DNA of 29,063 nt, taken from Patescibacteria group bacterium (GTDB taxonomy: Bacteria > Patescibacteriota > Minisyncoccia > Phycocordibacterales > UBA5272). A program made the position numbers and the translations under genes. Shown in pieces: positions 8,262-13,655 of the stretch. The stretch covers positions 1 through 29,063 of the forward strand of contig JAUPLJ010000001.1 of the NCBI GenBank assembly GCA_030837425.1, given 5' to 3'. The notes beneath the pieces are model-generated. The model was not told where the DNA came from. It did not search any database and saw nothing but the letters and a program-made list of their open reading frames with translations. The stretch's first letter is position 1, and each line of letters starts with the position of its first letter.

Positions 8262-9533
8262 ATGAAAAAACCAATCTTAAAAAATCCCTTTAAAAATGCC
8301 TTCAAAAATGGTAGCGAAAGAGTAAAATATGTATATGTAGCGATAATCGCGATATTCTTCTTTATTTTTGGATATATCTTTGCTAATATTTCCCCATCTC
8401 GCATTACTTTATTTTCTCCTGCTTCTGCTTCTTCTGGGACCATAGCTATACCACCAATTCTTTTAGAAGTTCAAAATATTTTGGATCAAAATTTTATTTC
8501 TTGGAAAGCTTCTTCTACTTTACCTACAGCTCAAGAGTTAAGCTATGGGATAATAAAAGGATATGTTGAAAGCTATAAAGATCCATATACAGAATTTTTT
8601 ACTCCACAAGAGTCAAAACAATTTGAAGGAAATATAAAAGGAAGCTTTGGAGGAATTGGAGCATATATTGGATACAAAGAGGGATACACTGTGATAATTT
8701 CTACAATTAAAAATAGTCCTGCAGAAAAAGCTGGGATAAAAGGTGGAGATATTATCGTCGCAGTAGATGCGACTTCAACCAGGGGCATGTCTTCTGACGA
8801 AGTTGTTAGTTATGTACGAGGAGATATAGGCACAAGTGTGACTCTAGAAGTTCTTCATAAAAATGAATCAAAGACTTCAAAAATAAAAATAACTAGAGCA
8901 AAAGTTGATATTCCAATTTTAGACACAGAAATAAGAGGCGATGTATTTGTAATTCATTTTTATTCATTTACAGAAGATTCAGCTTCAAGATTCCAAGATG
9001 CTTTAAAGAAATTTGCAGATTCAGGAAAGACAAAGCTACTTCTCGATCTGAGAGGAAATGGTGGTGGATATTTAGGCTCTGCAATAAATATAGCCTCATT
9101 CTTTTTATCAAAAGATAAATTGATAGTATCAGAGAAAAATAGTAAAAATGAAGAAGATAAAAAAGACTATTCATTAGGCTATGATTTCTTTGATCATAAA
9201 ATATTAAAATTAGGAGTGCTTATTGATGGAGGATCTGCTTCTGCTTCTGAGATTTTAGCTGGAGCTTTGAAAGATAATGGAGTCGCTACAGTGATAGGAG
9301 AAAAATCTTTTGGAAAAGGATCTGTCCAACAACTTATAAAATTAAGTGATGGATCCGATATAAAAGTGACAGTTGCAAAATGGTTTACCCCAAACGGAGT
9401 AAATATTTCAGAAAATGGAATTCTTCCAGATGTGATTGCCACAAGCTCTGAAGTAATTAAATTTGATAAAGCTGGAAAAGCGATTGATGTGCAACTAGAA
9501 AAAGCGATAGAAATAGTAAATAATTTAAAATAA
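8262..9533 (+). CDS. ctpA: S41 family C-terminal processing peptidase
   Basis: This is a membrane-anchored carboxy-terminal processing protease acting outside the cytoplasmic membrane on misfolded or precursor proteins. The 423-residue protein has a positively charged N-terminus, one membrane segment at about residues 22-43, and a serine-rich linker. A PDZ domain covers about 118-195 (GSFGGIGAYIG, NSPAEKAGIKGGDIIVAVD). The S41 catalytic domain contains LLLDLRGNGGGYL, then DGGSASASEILAGAL and GEKSFGKGSVQQ. By alignment to E. coli Prc (S452/K477), the nucleophile is S327 and the general base K352, exactly 25 residues apart. It is transcribed alone, divergently from cysS, and ends at a strong terminator. 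Confidence 0.95.
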   Translation: MKKPILKNPFKNAFKNGSERVKYVYVAIIAIFFFIFGYIFANISPSRITLFSPASASSGTIAIPPILLEVQNILDQNFISWKASSTLPTAQELSYGIIKGYVESYKDPYTEFFTPQESKQFEGNIKGSFGGIGAYIGYKEGYTVIISTIKNSPAEKAGIKGGDIIVAVDATSTRGMSSDEVVSYVRGDIGTSVTLEVLHKNESKTSKIKITRAKVDIPILDTEIRGDVFVIHFYSFTEDSASRFQDALKKFADSGKTKLLLDLRGNGGGYLGSAINIASFFLSKDKLIVSEKNSKNEEDKKDYSLGYDFFDHKILKLGVLIDGGSASASEILAGALKDNGVATVIGEKSFGKGSVQQLIKLSDGSDIKVTVAKWFTPNGVNISENGILPDVIATSSEVIKFDKAGKAIDVQLEKAIEIVNNLK

Positions 9534-9545
9534 AATACAAAAATA

Positions 9546-9591
9546 AAAAACCTTTAGTTATACGATGAATATCGTCTGACTAAAGGTTTTT
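9546..9591. terminator. bidirectional two-tier terminator hairpin
   Basis: A perfect 13-bp outer stem (9546-9558 with 9579-9591) has A-rich and T-rich ends. Its 20-nt loop holds a second stem, ACGAT-GAAT-ATCGT (9562-9575). It separates the convergent ctpA and 76-residue gene and can terminate both. Confidence 0.85.
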
Positions 9592-9606
9592 CCTAGTTGA
9601 AAGTTT

Positions 9607-9837
9607 TCAACGTGTTGGAATCATGGTGTGCCCAGATTTCAACTCAATGATTCTGTTTTTAAGCCAAACAAAGCCTTTTTTAGTAATTTTTCTTTTAATT
9701 AAAATTTCTTTAATAATAAAGTCTTTTAAAAAGAAATCTTTATTATTAAAGATTTCCGCAAGAATGTTTACTTTTTCTTTTTGTTTGTTAAAAAGATCAT
9801 CAACCGGAGAAGTTCTGTGAGATTGATTTGGTTTCAT
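9607..9837 (-). CDS. hypothetical small protein, 76 aa, basic
   Basis: I do not recognise this protein. It is basic and soluble with no membrane segment: MKPNQSHRTSPVDDLFNKQK, an aromatic/Ile-rich middle (FFLKDFIIKEILIKRK), and a basic C-terminus ending SGHTMIPTR. A nucleic-acid-binding role is possible from composition alone. It is not ribosomal protein S18, which often neighbours rplI. The minus-strand reading is favoured over the overlapping plus-strand frame at 9623-9820, because a near-consensus promoter ends 30 nt upstream and a terminator lies 15 nt downstream. It shares its promoter region with rplI. Confidence 0.72.
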   Translation of the reverse strand: MKPNQSHRTSPVDDLFNKQKEKVNILAEIFNNKDFFLKDFIIKEILIKRKITKKGFVWLKNRIIELKSGHTMIPTR

Positions 9838-9867
9838 CTTTAAAAATTTTTAAAAATAACTTTATAT

Positions 9868-9896
9868 ATCTTACCAGATAATATATTTTTTGTCAA
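9868..9896 (-). promoter_or_regulatory. near-consensus sigma-70 promoter of the 76-aa gene
   Basis: On the minus strand a perfect TTGACA (9891-9896) is followed by exactly 17 bp and TAAGAT (9868-9873). The expected start is near 9861, giving a leader of about 24 nt. Its -35 is superimposed on the rplI -35. Confidence 0.75.
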
Positions 9897-9918
9897 AAAG
9901 AAAGTTATCTGTTAAAAT
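9890..9918 (+). promoter_or_regulatory. rplI promoter overlapping the divergent -35
   Basis: TTGTCA (9890-9895), 17 bp, then TAAAAT (9913-9918) preceded by TGT, an extended -10. The -35 occupies the same bases as the opposite-strand TTGACA. Confidence 0.7.
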
Positions 9919-9939
9919 AGATTTATTAACTAGCACAAT

Positions 9940-10407
9940 ATGAAAGTAATATTTATTCAAAATGTAGCCAAGCACGGCAAGATAGGAGATATAAAAGAAG
10001 TCGCCGACGGATTTGCGATAAACGTCTTAATTCCAAAGAAGCAAGTCGTGATAGCTACTCCACAAGCAATAAAAAATCTCGAGACAGAGAAGAAGACAAA
10101 AATAAATAAATTAGAATTGACTAAGAATCTTTTTTTACAAATGACAAAGTCTTTGGAAGAAAAATTACAAAGCCAAAAAGAAAATAAAGGAATACTAGAG
10201 ATAGTGGGGCACAAGCATGACAAGGGGCATTTGTTTTCAGCTATTTCTGAGCAAGATATAGTAGATGCTATTTTTAGATTATTAAATGTTTCTTTAAATC
10301 CATCTCAAGTGATTTTACCAAAAGAAAAGATTAAAAAGCATGGCGAATATGAAGTAGAATTGAAAGATAAAGAAAATAAAAGAAAGATAAATATTTTAGT
10401 GAAGTAA
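9940..10407 (+). CDS. rplI: 50S ribosomal protein L9
   Basis: L9 binds 23S rRNA at the base of the L1 stalk and helps keep reading frame. The 155-residue protein begins MKVIFIQNVAKHGKIGDIKE, followed by VADGFAINVLIPKKQVVIAT, the diagnostic N-terminal L9 domain. A long charged connecting helix spans about residues 40-75. The C-terminal domain includes GHLFSAISEQDIVDAI, the conserved kLFGSVt..di..al region. Length is close to the E. coli 149. It is not linked to rpsF or rpsR as in many bacteria, but stands alone between its promoter and a terminator shared with rpmA. No Shine-Dalgarno is visible. Confidence 0.95.
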   Translation: MKVIFIQNVAKHGKIGDIKEVADGFAINVLIPKKQVVIATPQAIKNLETEKKTKINKLELTKNLFLQMTKSLEEKLQSQKENKGILEIVGHKHDKGHLFSAISEQDIVDAIFRLLNVSLNPSQVILPKEKIKKHGEYEVELKDKENKRKINILVK

Positions 10408-10424
10408 AAAATAATTTAAATTAT

Positions 10425-10463
10425 AAAATAAAAACCTCGTAAAATTTACGAGGTTTTTATTTT
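10425..10463. terminator. bidirectional terminator between rplI and rpmA
   Basis: A 39-nt perfect palindrome (arms 10425-10443 and 10445-10463) has the GC core ACCTCGT/ACGAGGT flanked by A and T runs. In practice the central A/T pairs open as the loop. It serves the two convergent ribosomal protein genes. Confidence 0.88.
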
Positions 10464-10478
10464 AATAGTTTAGAGAGC

Positions 10479-10751
10479 CTAGATGACATTGATAACTTTC
10501 TTCATTTTGATTGTGTTATCAAATTTTGTTTGTCTCTTTTGAGTCATTGTCACTTTTCCATCTTTTAAAGCAAAAAGAGTGTGATCTCTTCCAAGTCCAA
10601 CATTTTTTCCAGCTAAAAATTTTGTTCCTCTTTGGCGGAGAATAATATTTCCAGCTATTACAGTCTCTCCAGATCCTTTTTTAAGACCAAGATACTTTGG
10701 TTGACTGTCTCTCAGGTTTTTCGCGGTTCCCGCCGCCTTACGATGTGCCAT
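10479..10751 (-). CDS. rpmA: 50S ribosomal protein L27
   Basis: L27 reaches the peptidyl transferase centre with its N-terminal arm. The 90-residue protein begins [20 protein letters not shown], aligning with the usual MAHKKaGGstrNgRDS. It continues with [20 protein letters not shown] and [17 protein letters not shown], all diagnostic. The start at MAHRK directly gives the mature N-terminus, with no cleavable extension of the Firmicutes type. It lies 6.3 kb from rplU on the opposite strand, unlike the usual rplU-rpmA pair. It is divergent from a small membrane-protein gene with a 29-bp gap. Confidence 0.96.
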   Translation of the reverse strand: MAHRKAAGTAKNLRDSQPKYLGLKKGSGETVIAGNIILRQRGTKFLAGKNVGLGRDHTLFALKDGKVTMTQKRQTKFDNTIKMKKVINVI

Positions 10752-10780
10752 AGTTTTAGTGTATAATTATTAATGTTTTT

Positions 10781-11122
10781 ATGGGTAAAAGTATAACAGA
10801 AACTCTAAAAAAAATCAATATCGAGCTATCGGGCGGAGTTTTTTATTCTCTCCTTATTTCTATTGTCGTTTTAGATCTTTTTATGGGTTTTAAAATATAC
10901 AATATCTATAAGTCTAAAAATAGTGACCATTTAATCTATCAAAAATCTTCCATATTAAATTCATCGACAGACTCAAATTCTAAAATCTATGCAAGTAGTA
11001 AAGGGAGTAAATATTATTTTCTAAATTGTAAATCAAGCATAAAAGAAGAGAATAAGATTTATTTTAATTCTGAAATAGATGCTGAAAACGCTGGATATTC
11101 TTTAGCAAAGACTTGTAAATAA
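10781..11122 (+). CDS. small membrane-anchored protein with C-terminal Cys domain
   Basis: This 113-residue protein has a short cytoplasmic N-terminus, one membrane segment at about residues 17-39 (SGGVFYSLLISIVVLDLFMG) and a Ser/Asn-rich linker. The C-terminal domain of about 45 residues reads YASSKGSKYYFLNCKSSI, then IYFNSEIDAENAGYSLAKTC. This pattern (SKgxkYyxxxC..., an EA..aGY turn, final Cys) resembles the small Ada-type metal-binding or related extracytoplasmic domains seen in CPR surface proteins; that is from memory of the pattern, not a search. C94-like and C-terminal Cys residues could pair or bind metal. A TATAAT box at 10762-10767 lies upstream. Bases at the 3' end recur 142 bp downstream as part of a tandem repeat. 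Confidence 0.75.
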   Translation: MGKSITETLKKINIELSGGVFYSLLISIVVLDLFMGFKIYNIYKSKNSDHLIYQKSSILNSSTDSNSKIYASSKGSKYYFLNCKSSIKEENKIYFNSEIDAENAGYSLAKTCK

Positions 11123-11139
11123 TTACTAAATTTTCACTC

Positions 11140-11168
11140 TTGACTTTTTTATATTAAAATATTAGAAT
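11140..11168 (+). promoter_or_regulatory. promoter of small RNA unit 1
   Basis: TTGACT (11140-11145), 17 bp, TAGAAT (11163-11168). The spacer is nearly identical to that of unit 2. Confidence 0.75.
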
Positions 11169-11174
11169 AGCGAA

Positions 11175-11248
11175 TGAAAGTATTATTCATATACTTAAGC
11201 AGTTAGTTTTGTATGAGGACCTCATTTTTATGGGGTCCAATCTTTTTT
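11175..11248 (+). ncRNA. candidate small RNA 1, about 74 nt
   Basis: The transcript is predicted from the promoter and the terminator. It contains an AAGTAT-N7-ATACTT hairpin (11178-11196) and ends in the terminator stem. A 10-codon leaderless frame (ATG 11174, stop TAG at 11204-11206) also fits, so a leader peptide or attenuator-type element is an alternative. No known RNA family was recognised. Confidence 0.5.
11217..11248 (+). terminator. terminator of small RNA unit 1
   Basis: A 9-bp stem GGACCTCAT/ATGGGGTCC (11217-11225 with 11230-11238) has a TTTT loop and one G-T wobble, followed by AATC and six T. Confidence 0.8.
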
Positions 11249-11279
11249 AAAGACTTGTAAATAATCAATAAATCCCAGA

Positions 11280-11308
11280 TTGACTTTTTTATATTAAAAG
11301 ATTAGAAT
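11280..11308 (+). promoter_or_regulatory. promoter of small RNA unit 2
   Basis: TTGACT (11280-11285), 17 bp, TAGAAT (11303-11308), matching unit 1 in all but one spacer base. Confidence 0.75.
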
Positions 11309-11314
11309 ATAAAT

Positions 11315-11381
11315 ATCATAATGTCTACGGGCTTTAGGATTTTGGAGGAGGACCCTATTTTTATAGGGTCCAAATTTTTTT
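11315..11381 (+). ncRNA. candidate small RNA 2, about 67 nt
   Basis: The transcript is predicted from promoter and terminator. Its unique part includes a purine-rich GGAGGAGG just before the terminator stem. An ATG at 11321 opens a 29-codon frame that would run through the terminator to 11410; it shares the pattern E-D-x-I-F-x-G-S-x-x-F with the same frame in unit 1, so a peptide cannot be excluded. Confidence 0.5.
11350..11381 (+). terminator. terminator of small RNA unit 2
   Basis: A perfect 9-bp stem GGACCCTAT/ATAGGGTCC (11350-11358 with 11363-11371) has a TTTT loop, then AAA and seven T. Compared with unit 1, one wobble pair became C-G and one C-G pair became T-A, so pairing is conserved while sequence changes. 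Confidence 0.82.
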
Positions 11382-11387
11382 GTAGTA

Positions 11388-11416
11388 TTTACTTTTCAAT
11401 AATATGGTGATATGAT
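11388..11416 (+). promoter_or_regulatory. promoter of the structured RNA
   Basis: TTTACT (11388-11393), 17 bp, TATGAT (11411-11416), the latter preceded by TGA as an extended -10. It begins 7 nt after the terminator of unit 2. Confidence 0.7.
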
Positions 11417-11422
11417 TATTAT

Positions 11423-11602
11423 CCCTAATGAGTGGAGTAAAAAGTTGTTCTTTTTTGAGTGATATGCTTACACAGAGAGTGAGCACATCATTAAAGAATT
11501 CGATATCTTCCATGTGTTGAAACATAACAAATATCTCTTTAAAAATTTGTTGAAAAGAATAACTTTACCCAAAAACAACATGTACGTTTTTGGGTTTTTT
11601 TT
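11423..11602 (+). ncRNA. candidate structured RNA of about 180 nt, unknown family
   Basis: No convincing open frame crosses this stretch, but its base pairing is extensive. A 16-bp stem, interrupted by only a 2-nt bulge and one G-U, pairs 11437-11454 with 11553-11568 and closes a domain of about 98 nt. Inside, 11460-11490 forms a hairpin (TGAT, A-C mismatch, TGCTTAC, 7-nt loop, GTGAGCA, ATCA). A second hairpin AACAAAT-N12-ATTTGTT lies at 11526-11551. A smaller ATGT/ACAT hairpin may form at 11512-11525. A strong terminator hairpin follows. Size, own promoter and long closing stem recall 6S RNA, but I cannot align it to 6S, SRP, RNase P or tmRNA signatures, so the family is left open. Confidence 0.6.
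11568..11602 (+). terminator. terminator of the structured RNA
   Basis: A 9-bp stem CCCAAAAAC/GTTTTTGGG (11568-11576 with 11586-11594) is followed by eight T. Confidence 0.88.
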
Positions 11603-11603
11603 A

Positions 11604-11612
11604 TGATATAAT
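11604..11612 (+). promoter_or_regulatory. extended -10 promoter of the 22-codon gene
   Basis: TGATATAAT lies directly after the preceding terminator's T-run. A second TATAAT occurs at 11627-11632. Confidence 0.5.
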
Positions 11613-11642
11613 TTATACATAAATAATATAATTTTTAAATAT

Positions 11643-11711
11643 ATGGCAAAAGGAAATTTTTCACAAAGAAAAGAAAAGAAAAAACCAAAAAAAGAAAAAG
11701 AAGTAAAATAG
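11643..11711 (+). CDS. 22-aa lysine-rich peptide
   Basis: The peptide begins MAKGNFSQRKEKKKPKK and ends in Glu, Val and Lys; about half its residues are Lys or Arg. Very small basic proteins of the form MAKGN..rKE.KKPKK occur in many bacteria and are usually unannotated; this match is from memory of the pattern. It has its own promoter and a perfect terminator 7 nt after its stop, so it is a complete transcription unit. A role in binding RNA, ribosomes or DNA is possible from charge alone. Confidence 0.6.
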   Translation: MAKGNFSQRKEKKKPKKEKEVK

Positions 11712-11717
11712 TTTTTT

Positions 11718-11746
11718 AAAACATCTCGAGAGTTCGAGATGTTTTT
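11718..11746 (+). terminator. terminator after the 22-aa gene
   Basis: A 12-bp stem AAAACATCTCGA/TCGAGATGTTTT (11718-11729 with 11734-11745) with a GAGT loop. It resembles the terminator at 13656-13685. Confidence 0.85.
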
Positions 11747-11752
11747 GTTTGC

Positions 11753-11758
11753 TATAAT
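11753..11758 (+). promoter_or_regulatory. -10 box of the peroxiredoxin gene
   Basis: TATAAT lies 16 nt before the ATG at 11775, predicting a leader of about 10 nt with no Shine-Dalgarno. No clear -35. Confidence 0.5.
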
Positions 11759-11774
11759 AAACAAAAATAATTAT

Positions 11775-12236
11775 ATGTTAAAAATAGGCGATACAGCACC
11801 AAGTTTTAAATTAAAAGATCAAAATGGAATCGAGCACACCTTAGATCAGTATCTAGATCAAAAGAAAAAAGTTTTGATTTATTTTTATCCAAAGGACGAC
11901 ACCCCAGGATGCACCACAGAAGCTTGCAGCTTTCGTGATGGATTGAAAGATTTAGAGAGTCTCGGCCTCGCTGTACTCGGTATCAGTAAAGATAGCGTCG
12001 CAAGTCACAAAAAATTTGCAGAGAAATATAAATTAAATTTTCCAATTCTTTCAGATGAGGGCCTAGAGATGATCAATTCCTACGACGCCTATGGACCAAA
12101 AAAGTTTATGGGTCGCGAGTATGATGGAGTTTCTCGCAAAAGTGTCCTTGTAAACAGAGAAGGGCATATTGAAAAGATTTATGAAGAGGTGAAGCCAGAG
12201 GAGCATGTTGATGAAGTGAAGGAGGACGTGAAGTAA
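11775..12236 (+). CDS. bcp: BCP-type thioredoxin-dependent peroxiredoxin
   Basis: This 153-residue enzyme reduces hydrogen peroxide and organic peroxides using thiol donors. It has the BCP/PrxQ signature YPKDDTPGCTTEACSFRDGL. The peroxidatic Cys is C46 and the resolving Cys C51, the five-residue spacing of atypical 2-Cys BCP proteins. The N-terminal MLKIGDTAPSFKLKDQNG and the region FPILSDEGLEMINSYDAYGPKK are also typical. I chose the ATG at 11775: a longer reading from 11739 would start inside the upstream terminator and ahead of the promoter. A metallopeptidase-like gene follows after 4 nt, so the pair is probably an operon. Confidence 0.95.
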   Translation: MLKIGDTAPSFKLKDQNGIEHTLDQYLDQKKKVLIYFYPKDDTPGCTTEACSFRDGLKDLESLGLAVLGISKDSVASHKKFAEKYKLNFPILSDEGLEMINSYDAYGPKKFMGREYDGVSRKSVLVNREGHIEKIYEEVKPEEHVDEVKEDVK

Positions 12237-12240
12237 AATT

Positions 12241-12801
12241 ATGCTAAGCATAGTTAAAGTCGGAGGTCGCGATTTAGAATACACCCTTAGAGTTAGCGAT
12301 AAAGCAAAGAGAGGCAGGATTACCATTAATCATGAAGGGAAAGTGATACTGACAAAGCCTAAAAGAGTCAGTCTAGAATCAGTTGAGAAATTTTTAATCT
12401 CAAAAGCTGATTGGGTTTTTAAAAGTCTCGAAAAATTTAAAAATCTACCAAACCGTCTCGATACCAAAAATACTAAGCGAGAATATTTGGAAAATAAAGA
12501 AAGTGCACTGGCTTTAGCTAAATCGCGGATACAGTATTTCAACAATATATACAATTTTAAATTTAATAAAATCATAATAAAAAATCAAAAGACAAGATGG
12601 GGAAGTTGCTCCAAGCGTGGCAATCTAAATTTTAATTATAAGATAGCATTATTGCCACAAAACATTTCTGATTATATTATCGTCCACGAGCTGTGTCATT
12701 TAAAAGAATTTAATCATTCACAAAGATTTTGGGATTTGGTAGCCATCGCAATACCGGATTATTTAGTCATAAGGAAAGAATTGAAAGGAGAATTGGTATA
12801 A
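12241..12801 (+). CDS. YgjP-like metal-dependent hydrolase
   Basis: This 186-residue protein belongs to the YgjP/SprT-like (DUF45) zinc peptidase family. The zinc motif HELCH covers residues 149-153 in IIVHELCHLKEFNHSQRFW, with H159 as likely third ligand. The family marker KTRWGSCSKRGNLNFNY starts near residue 117. The N-terminal half has the usual beta-rich lead-in (GRDLEYTLRVSDKAKR..I.I). The substrate is unknown; no signal peptide is present, so it is cytoplasmic. A consensus AAGGAGG at 12218-12224 lies inside the upstream gene's last codons, about 16 nt from the ATG, longer than ideal but the best ribosome-binding site in the window. Confidence 0.9.
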   Translation: MLSIVKVGGRDLEYTLRVSDKAKRGRITINHEGKVILTKPKRVSLESVEKFLISKADWVFKSLEKFKNLPNRLDTKNTKREYLENKESALALAKSRIQYFNNIYNFKFNKIIIKNQKTRWGSCSKRGNLNFNYKIALLPQNISDYIIVHELCHLKEFNHSQRFWDLVAIAIPDYLVIRKELKGELV

Positions 12802-12816
12802 ATTGAGAGAAATTGG

Positions 12817-12836
12817 GGTGTTTTTGTTTTAGAAAT
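12817..12836 (+). repeat. 20-bp direct repeat, left copy
   Basis: The 20 bases GGTGTTTTTGTTTTAGAAAT recur exactly at 13677-13696. Similarity continues weakly into the following promoter region (AGTG.TAAT). The two copies bracket the kinase gene and the 45-codon gene. Confidence 0.85.
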
Positions 12837-12851
12837 ATAGTGATAATTTAA

Positions 12852-12860
12852 TGATAAAAT
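12852..12860 (+). promoter_or_regulatory. extended -10 of the zeta-like gene (leaderless)
   Basis: TGATAAAAT ends 6 nt before the ATG at 12867, so the message is predicted to start at the ATG. Confidence 0.5.
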
Positions 12861-12866
12861 ATAATT

Positions 12867-13466
12867 ATGATTATAGAAGTTGATGAATATAAAAATAAAA
12901 TTAAAAATTATGATCCAAAAAGATCTGAAGATTTTCATGTAGAAAGTGCTAAGCTTGCGGACATTGATTTTAAAAAGCAACTCAAAACTCAAAAACATAA
13001 AAGAATAGTCTTTATGGCTGGAGGAACTGCAAGTGGAAAAACTGAATTCGCTCACACATACCTAACTAAAAATAATATATTAGTATATGATGGTACTTTA
13101 AAAAATTACGATGGTTTTAAAACTAAACTAGATAAAATAAAAAGATATTCAAAAAATAAACCAACGGTTAAAGTTATATTAATAATTCCAAAGAGTATAT
13201 ATTTATCTTTAGGTGCTTTTTTGAAAAGAGAAAGAAAAATGAAAATAAACACATTTTTTGAAACACAAATAAAAAGTAAATTGGTTGTAGCACAAATACT
13301 AACAGATACAAAATTTAGGGTTGATATTTATGTTAGTTCTATAGGAGAAGGAAAATTAAAATTTTCTAAACTTGCTAATGATGCGAAAAGAAAATATAGA
13401 GCTAATTTTCTACTTAGACTTGCTGATATTATCCACAGTATAGCCGTTAAGAATAACATTGAATAG
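12867..13466 (+). CDS. zeta-toxin-like P-loop kinase
   Basis: This 199-residue protein has a P-loop AGGTASGKTE (residues 51-60, with Lys58) followed by FAHTYL. About 15 residues later comes YDGTLKNYDGF, which occupies the place of the zeta toxin substrate-side Asp region, and then LSLGAFLKRERKMKINTFFE, resembling the zeta-family arginine-rich lid. Zeta toxins phosphorylate UDP-N-acetylglucosamine and block wall synthesis; related kinases act on other substrates. The N-terminal 45 residues are charged and family-specific. No epsilon-type antitoxin is evident; the next gene encodes 45 residues and is a possible but unproven partner. It sits between 20-bp direct repeats, and its stop codon lies inside a terminator hairpin. 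Confidence 0.72.
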   Translation: MIIEVDEYKNKIKNYDPKRSEDFHVESAKLADIDFKKQLKTQKHKRIVFMAGGTASGKTEFAHTYLTKNNILVYDGTLKNYDGFKTKLDKIKRYSKNKPTVKVILIIPKSIYLSLGAFLKRERKMKINTFFETQIKSKLVVAQILTDTKFRVDIYVSSIGEGKLKFSKLANDAKRKYRANFLLRLADIIHSIAVKNNIE

Positions 13467-13477
13467 TTATTCTTTTT
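13449..13477 (+). terminator. terminator overlapping the zeta-like gene's stop codon
   Basis: A perfect 9-bp stem AAGAATAAC/GTTATTCTT (13449-13457 with 13466-13474) has an 8-nt loop that holds the end of the gene; T-run 13473-13477. Confidence 0.7.
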
Positions 13478-13513
13478 GTGGTAAATTTAATATATATAAA
13501 TAATAAATAACTT

Positions 13514-13651
13514 ATGACAGAAAATGTATTAGGAATGAATTTGAGAATAAGTAGAATATTTAAAGCTCCCAAAAGTGAGATTGTTTCAGCATATATACGT
13601 GCTGCAAAAGAAGGAAAAAATGAAGCAGAAAAAATTTTAAAAAATAAATAA
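13514..13651 (+). CDS. hypothetical small protein, 45 aa
   Basis: The protein begins MTENVLGMNLRISRIFKAPK and ends in a Lys/Glu-rich helix (AYIRAAKEGKNEAEKILKNK). It is predicted to be mostly helical and soluble. I do not recognise the family. It is a separate unit: the kinase gene upstream ends in a terminator and a 13-bp-stem terminator follows this stop codon by 4 nt. The AT-rich stretch just upstream (TATATATAAAT) can hold a -10 box. Its position with the kinase between direct repeats makes an antitoxin role worth testing, but nothing in the sequence proves it. Confidence 0.6.
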   Translation: MTENVLGMNLRISRIFKAPKSEIVSAYIRAAKEGKNEAEKILKNK

Positions 13652-13655
13652 ATTT

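Larger units (their letters stand above)
11107..11381 (+). repeat. tandem duplication of a promoter-RNA-terminator unit
   Basis: Copy 1 (11107-11248) and copy 2 (11249-11381) each begin with the same 17 bases, AAAGACTTGTAAATAAT, which in copy 1 are the last codons and stop of the upstream gene. Each then has a near-identical promoter and, about 50-60 nt later, a GGACC...GGTCC hairpin with a T-run. The transcribed parts between promoter and hairpin are strongly diverged. This is the largest region without a long gene (11123-11642), and it is filled by these two units, a structured RNA and a 22-codon gene. Confidence 0.85.

Noticed and set aside
9623..9820. Plus-strand frame of 65 residues opposite the 76-aa gene
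   Set aside because: It has no promoter and lies just after a terminator, while the minus-strand frame has a near-consensus promoter and the terminator in the right place.
11423..11602. Naming the structured RNA as 6S, SRP, tmRNA or RNase P RNA
   Set aside because: None of the diagnostic SRP tetraloop region, tRNA-like end of tmRNA, or RNase P core was found, and the 6S-type single rod with central bubble does not fit the branched interior well.
11468..11764. Minus-strand frame of 98 residues across the RNA region
   Set aside because: It crosses two plus-strand terminators and a plus-strand promoter, and its composition is that of a reverse-strand shadow.
11739..11774. Longer peroxiredoxin starting at 11739
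   Set aside because: It would begin inside the terminator of the 22-aa gene and upstream of the TATAAT at 11753. The family N-terminus begins at the ATG at 11775.
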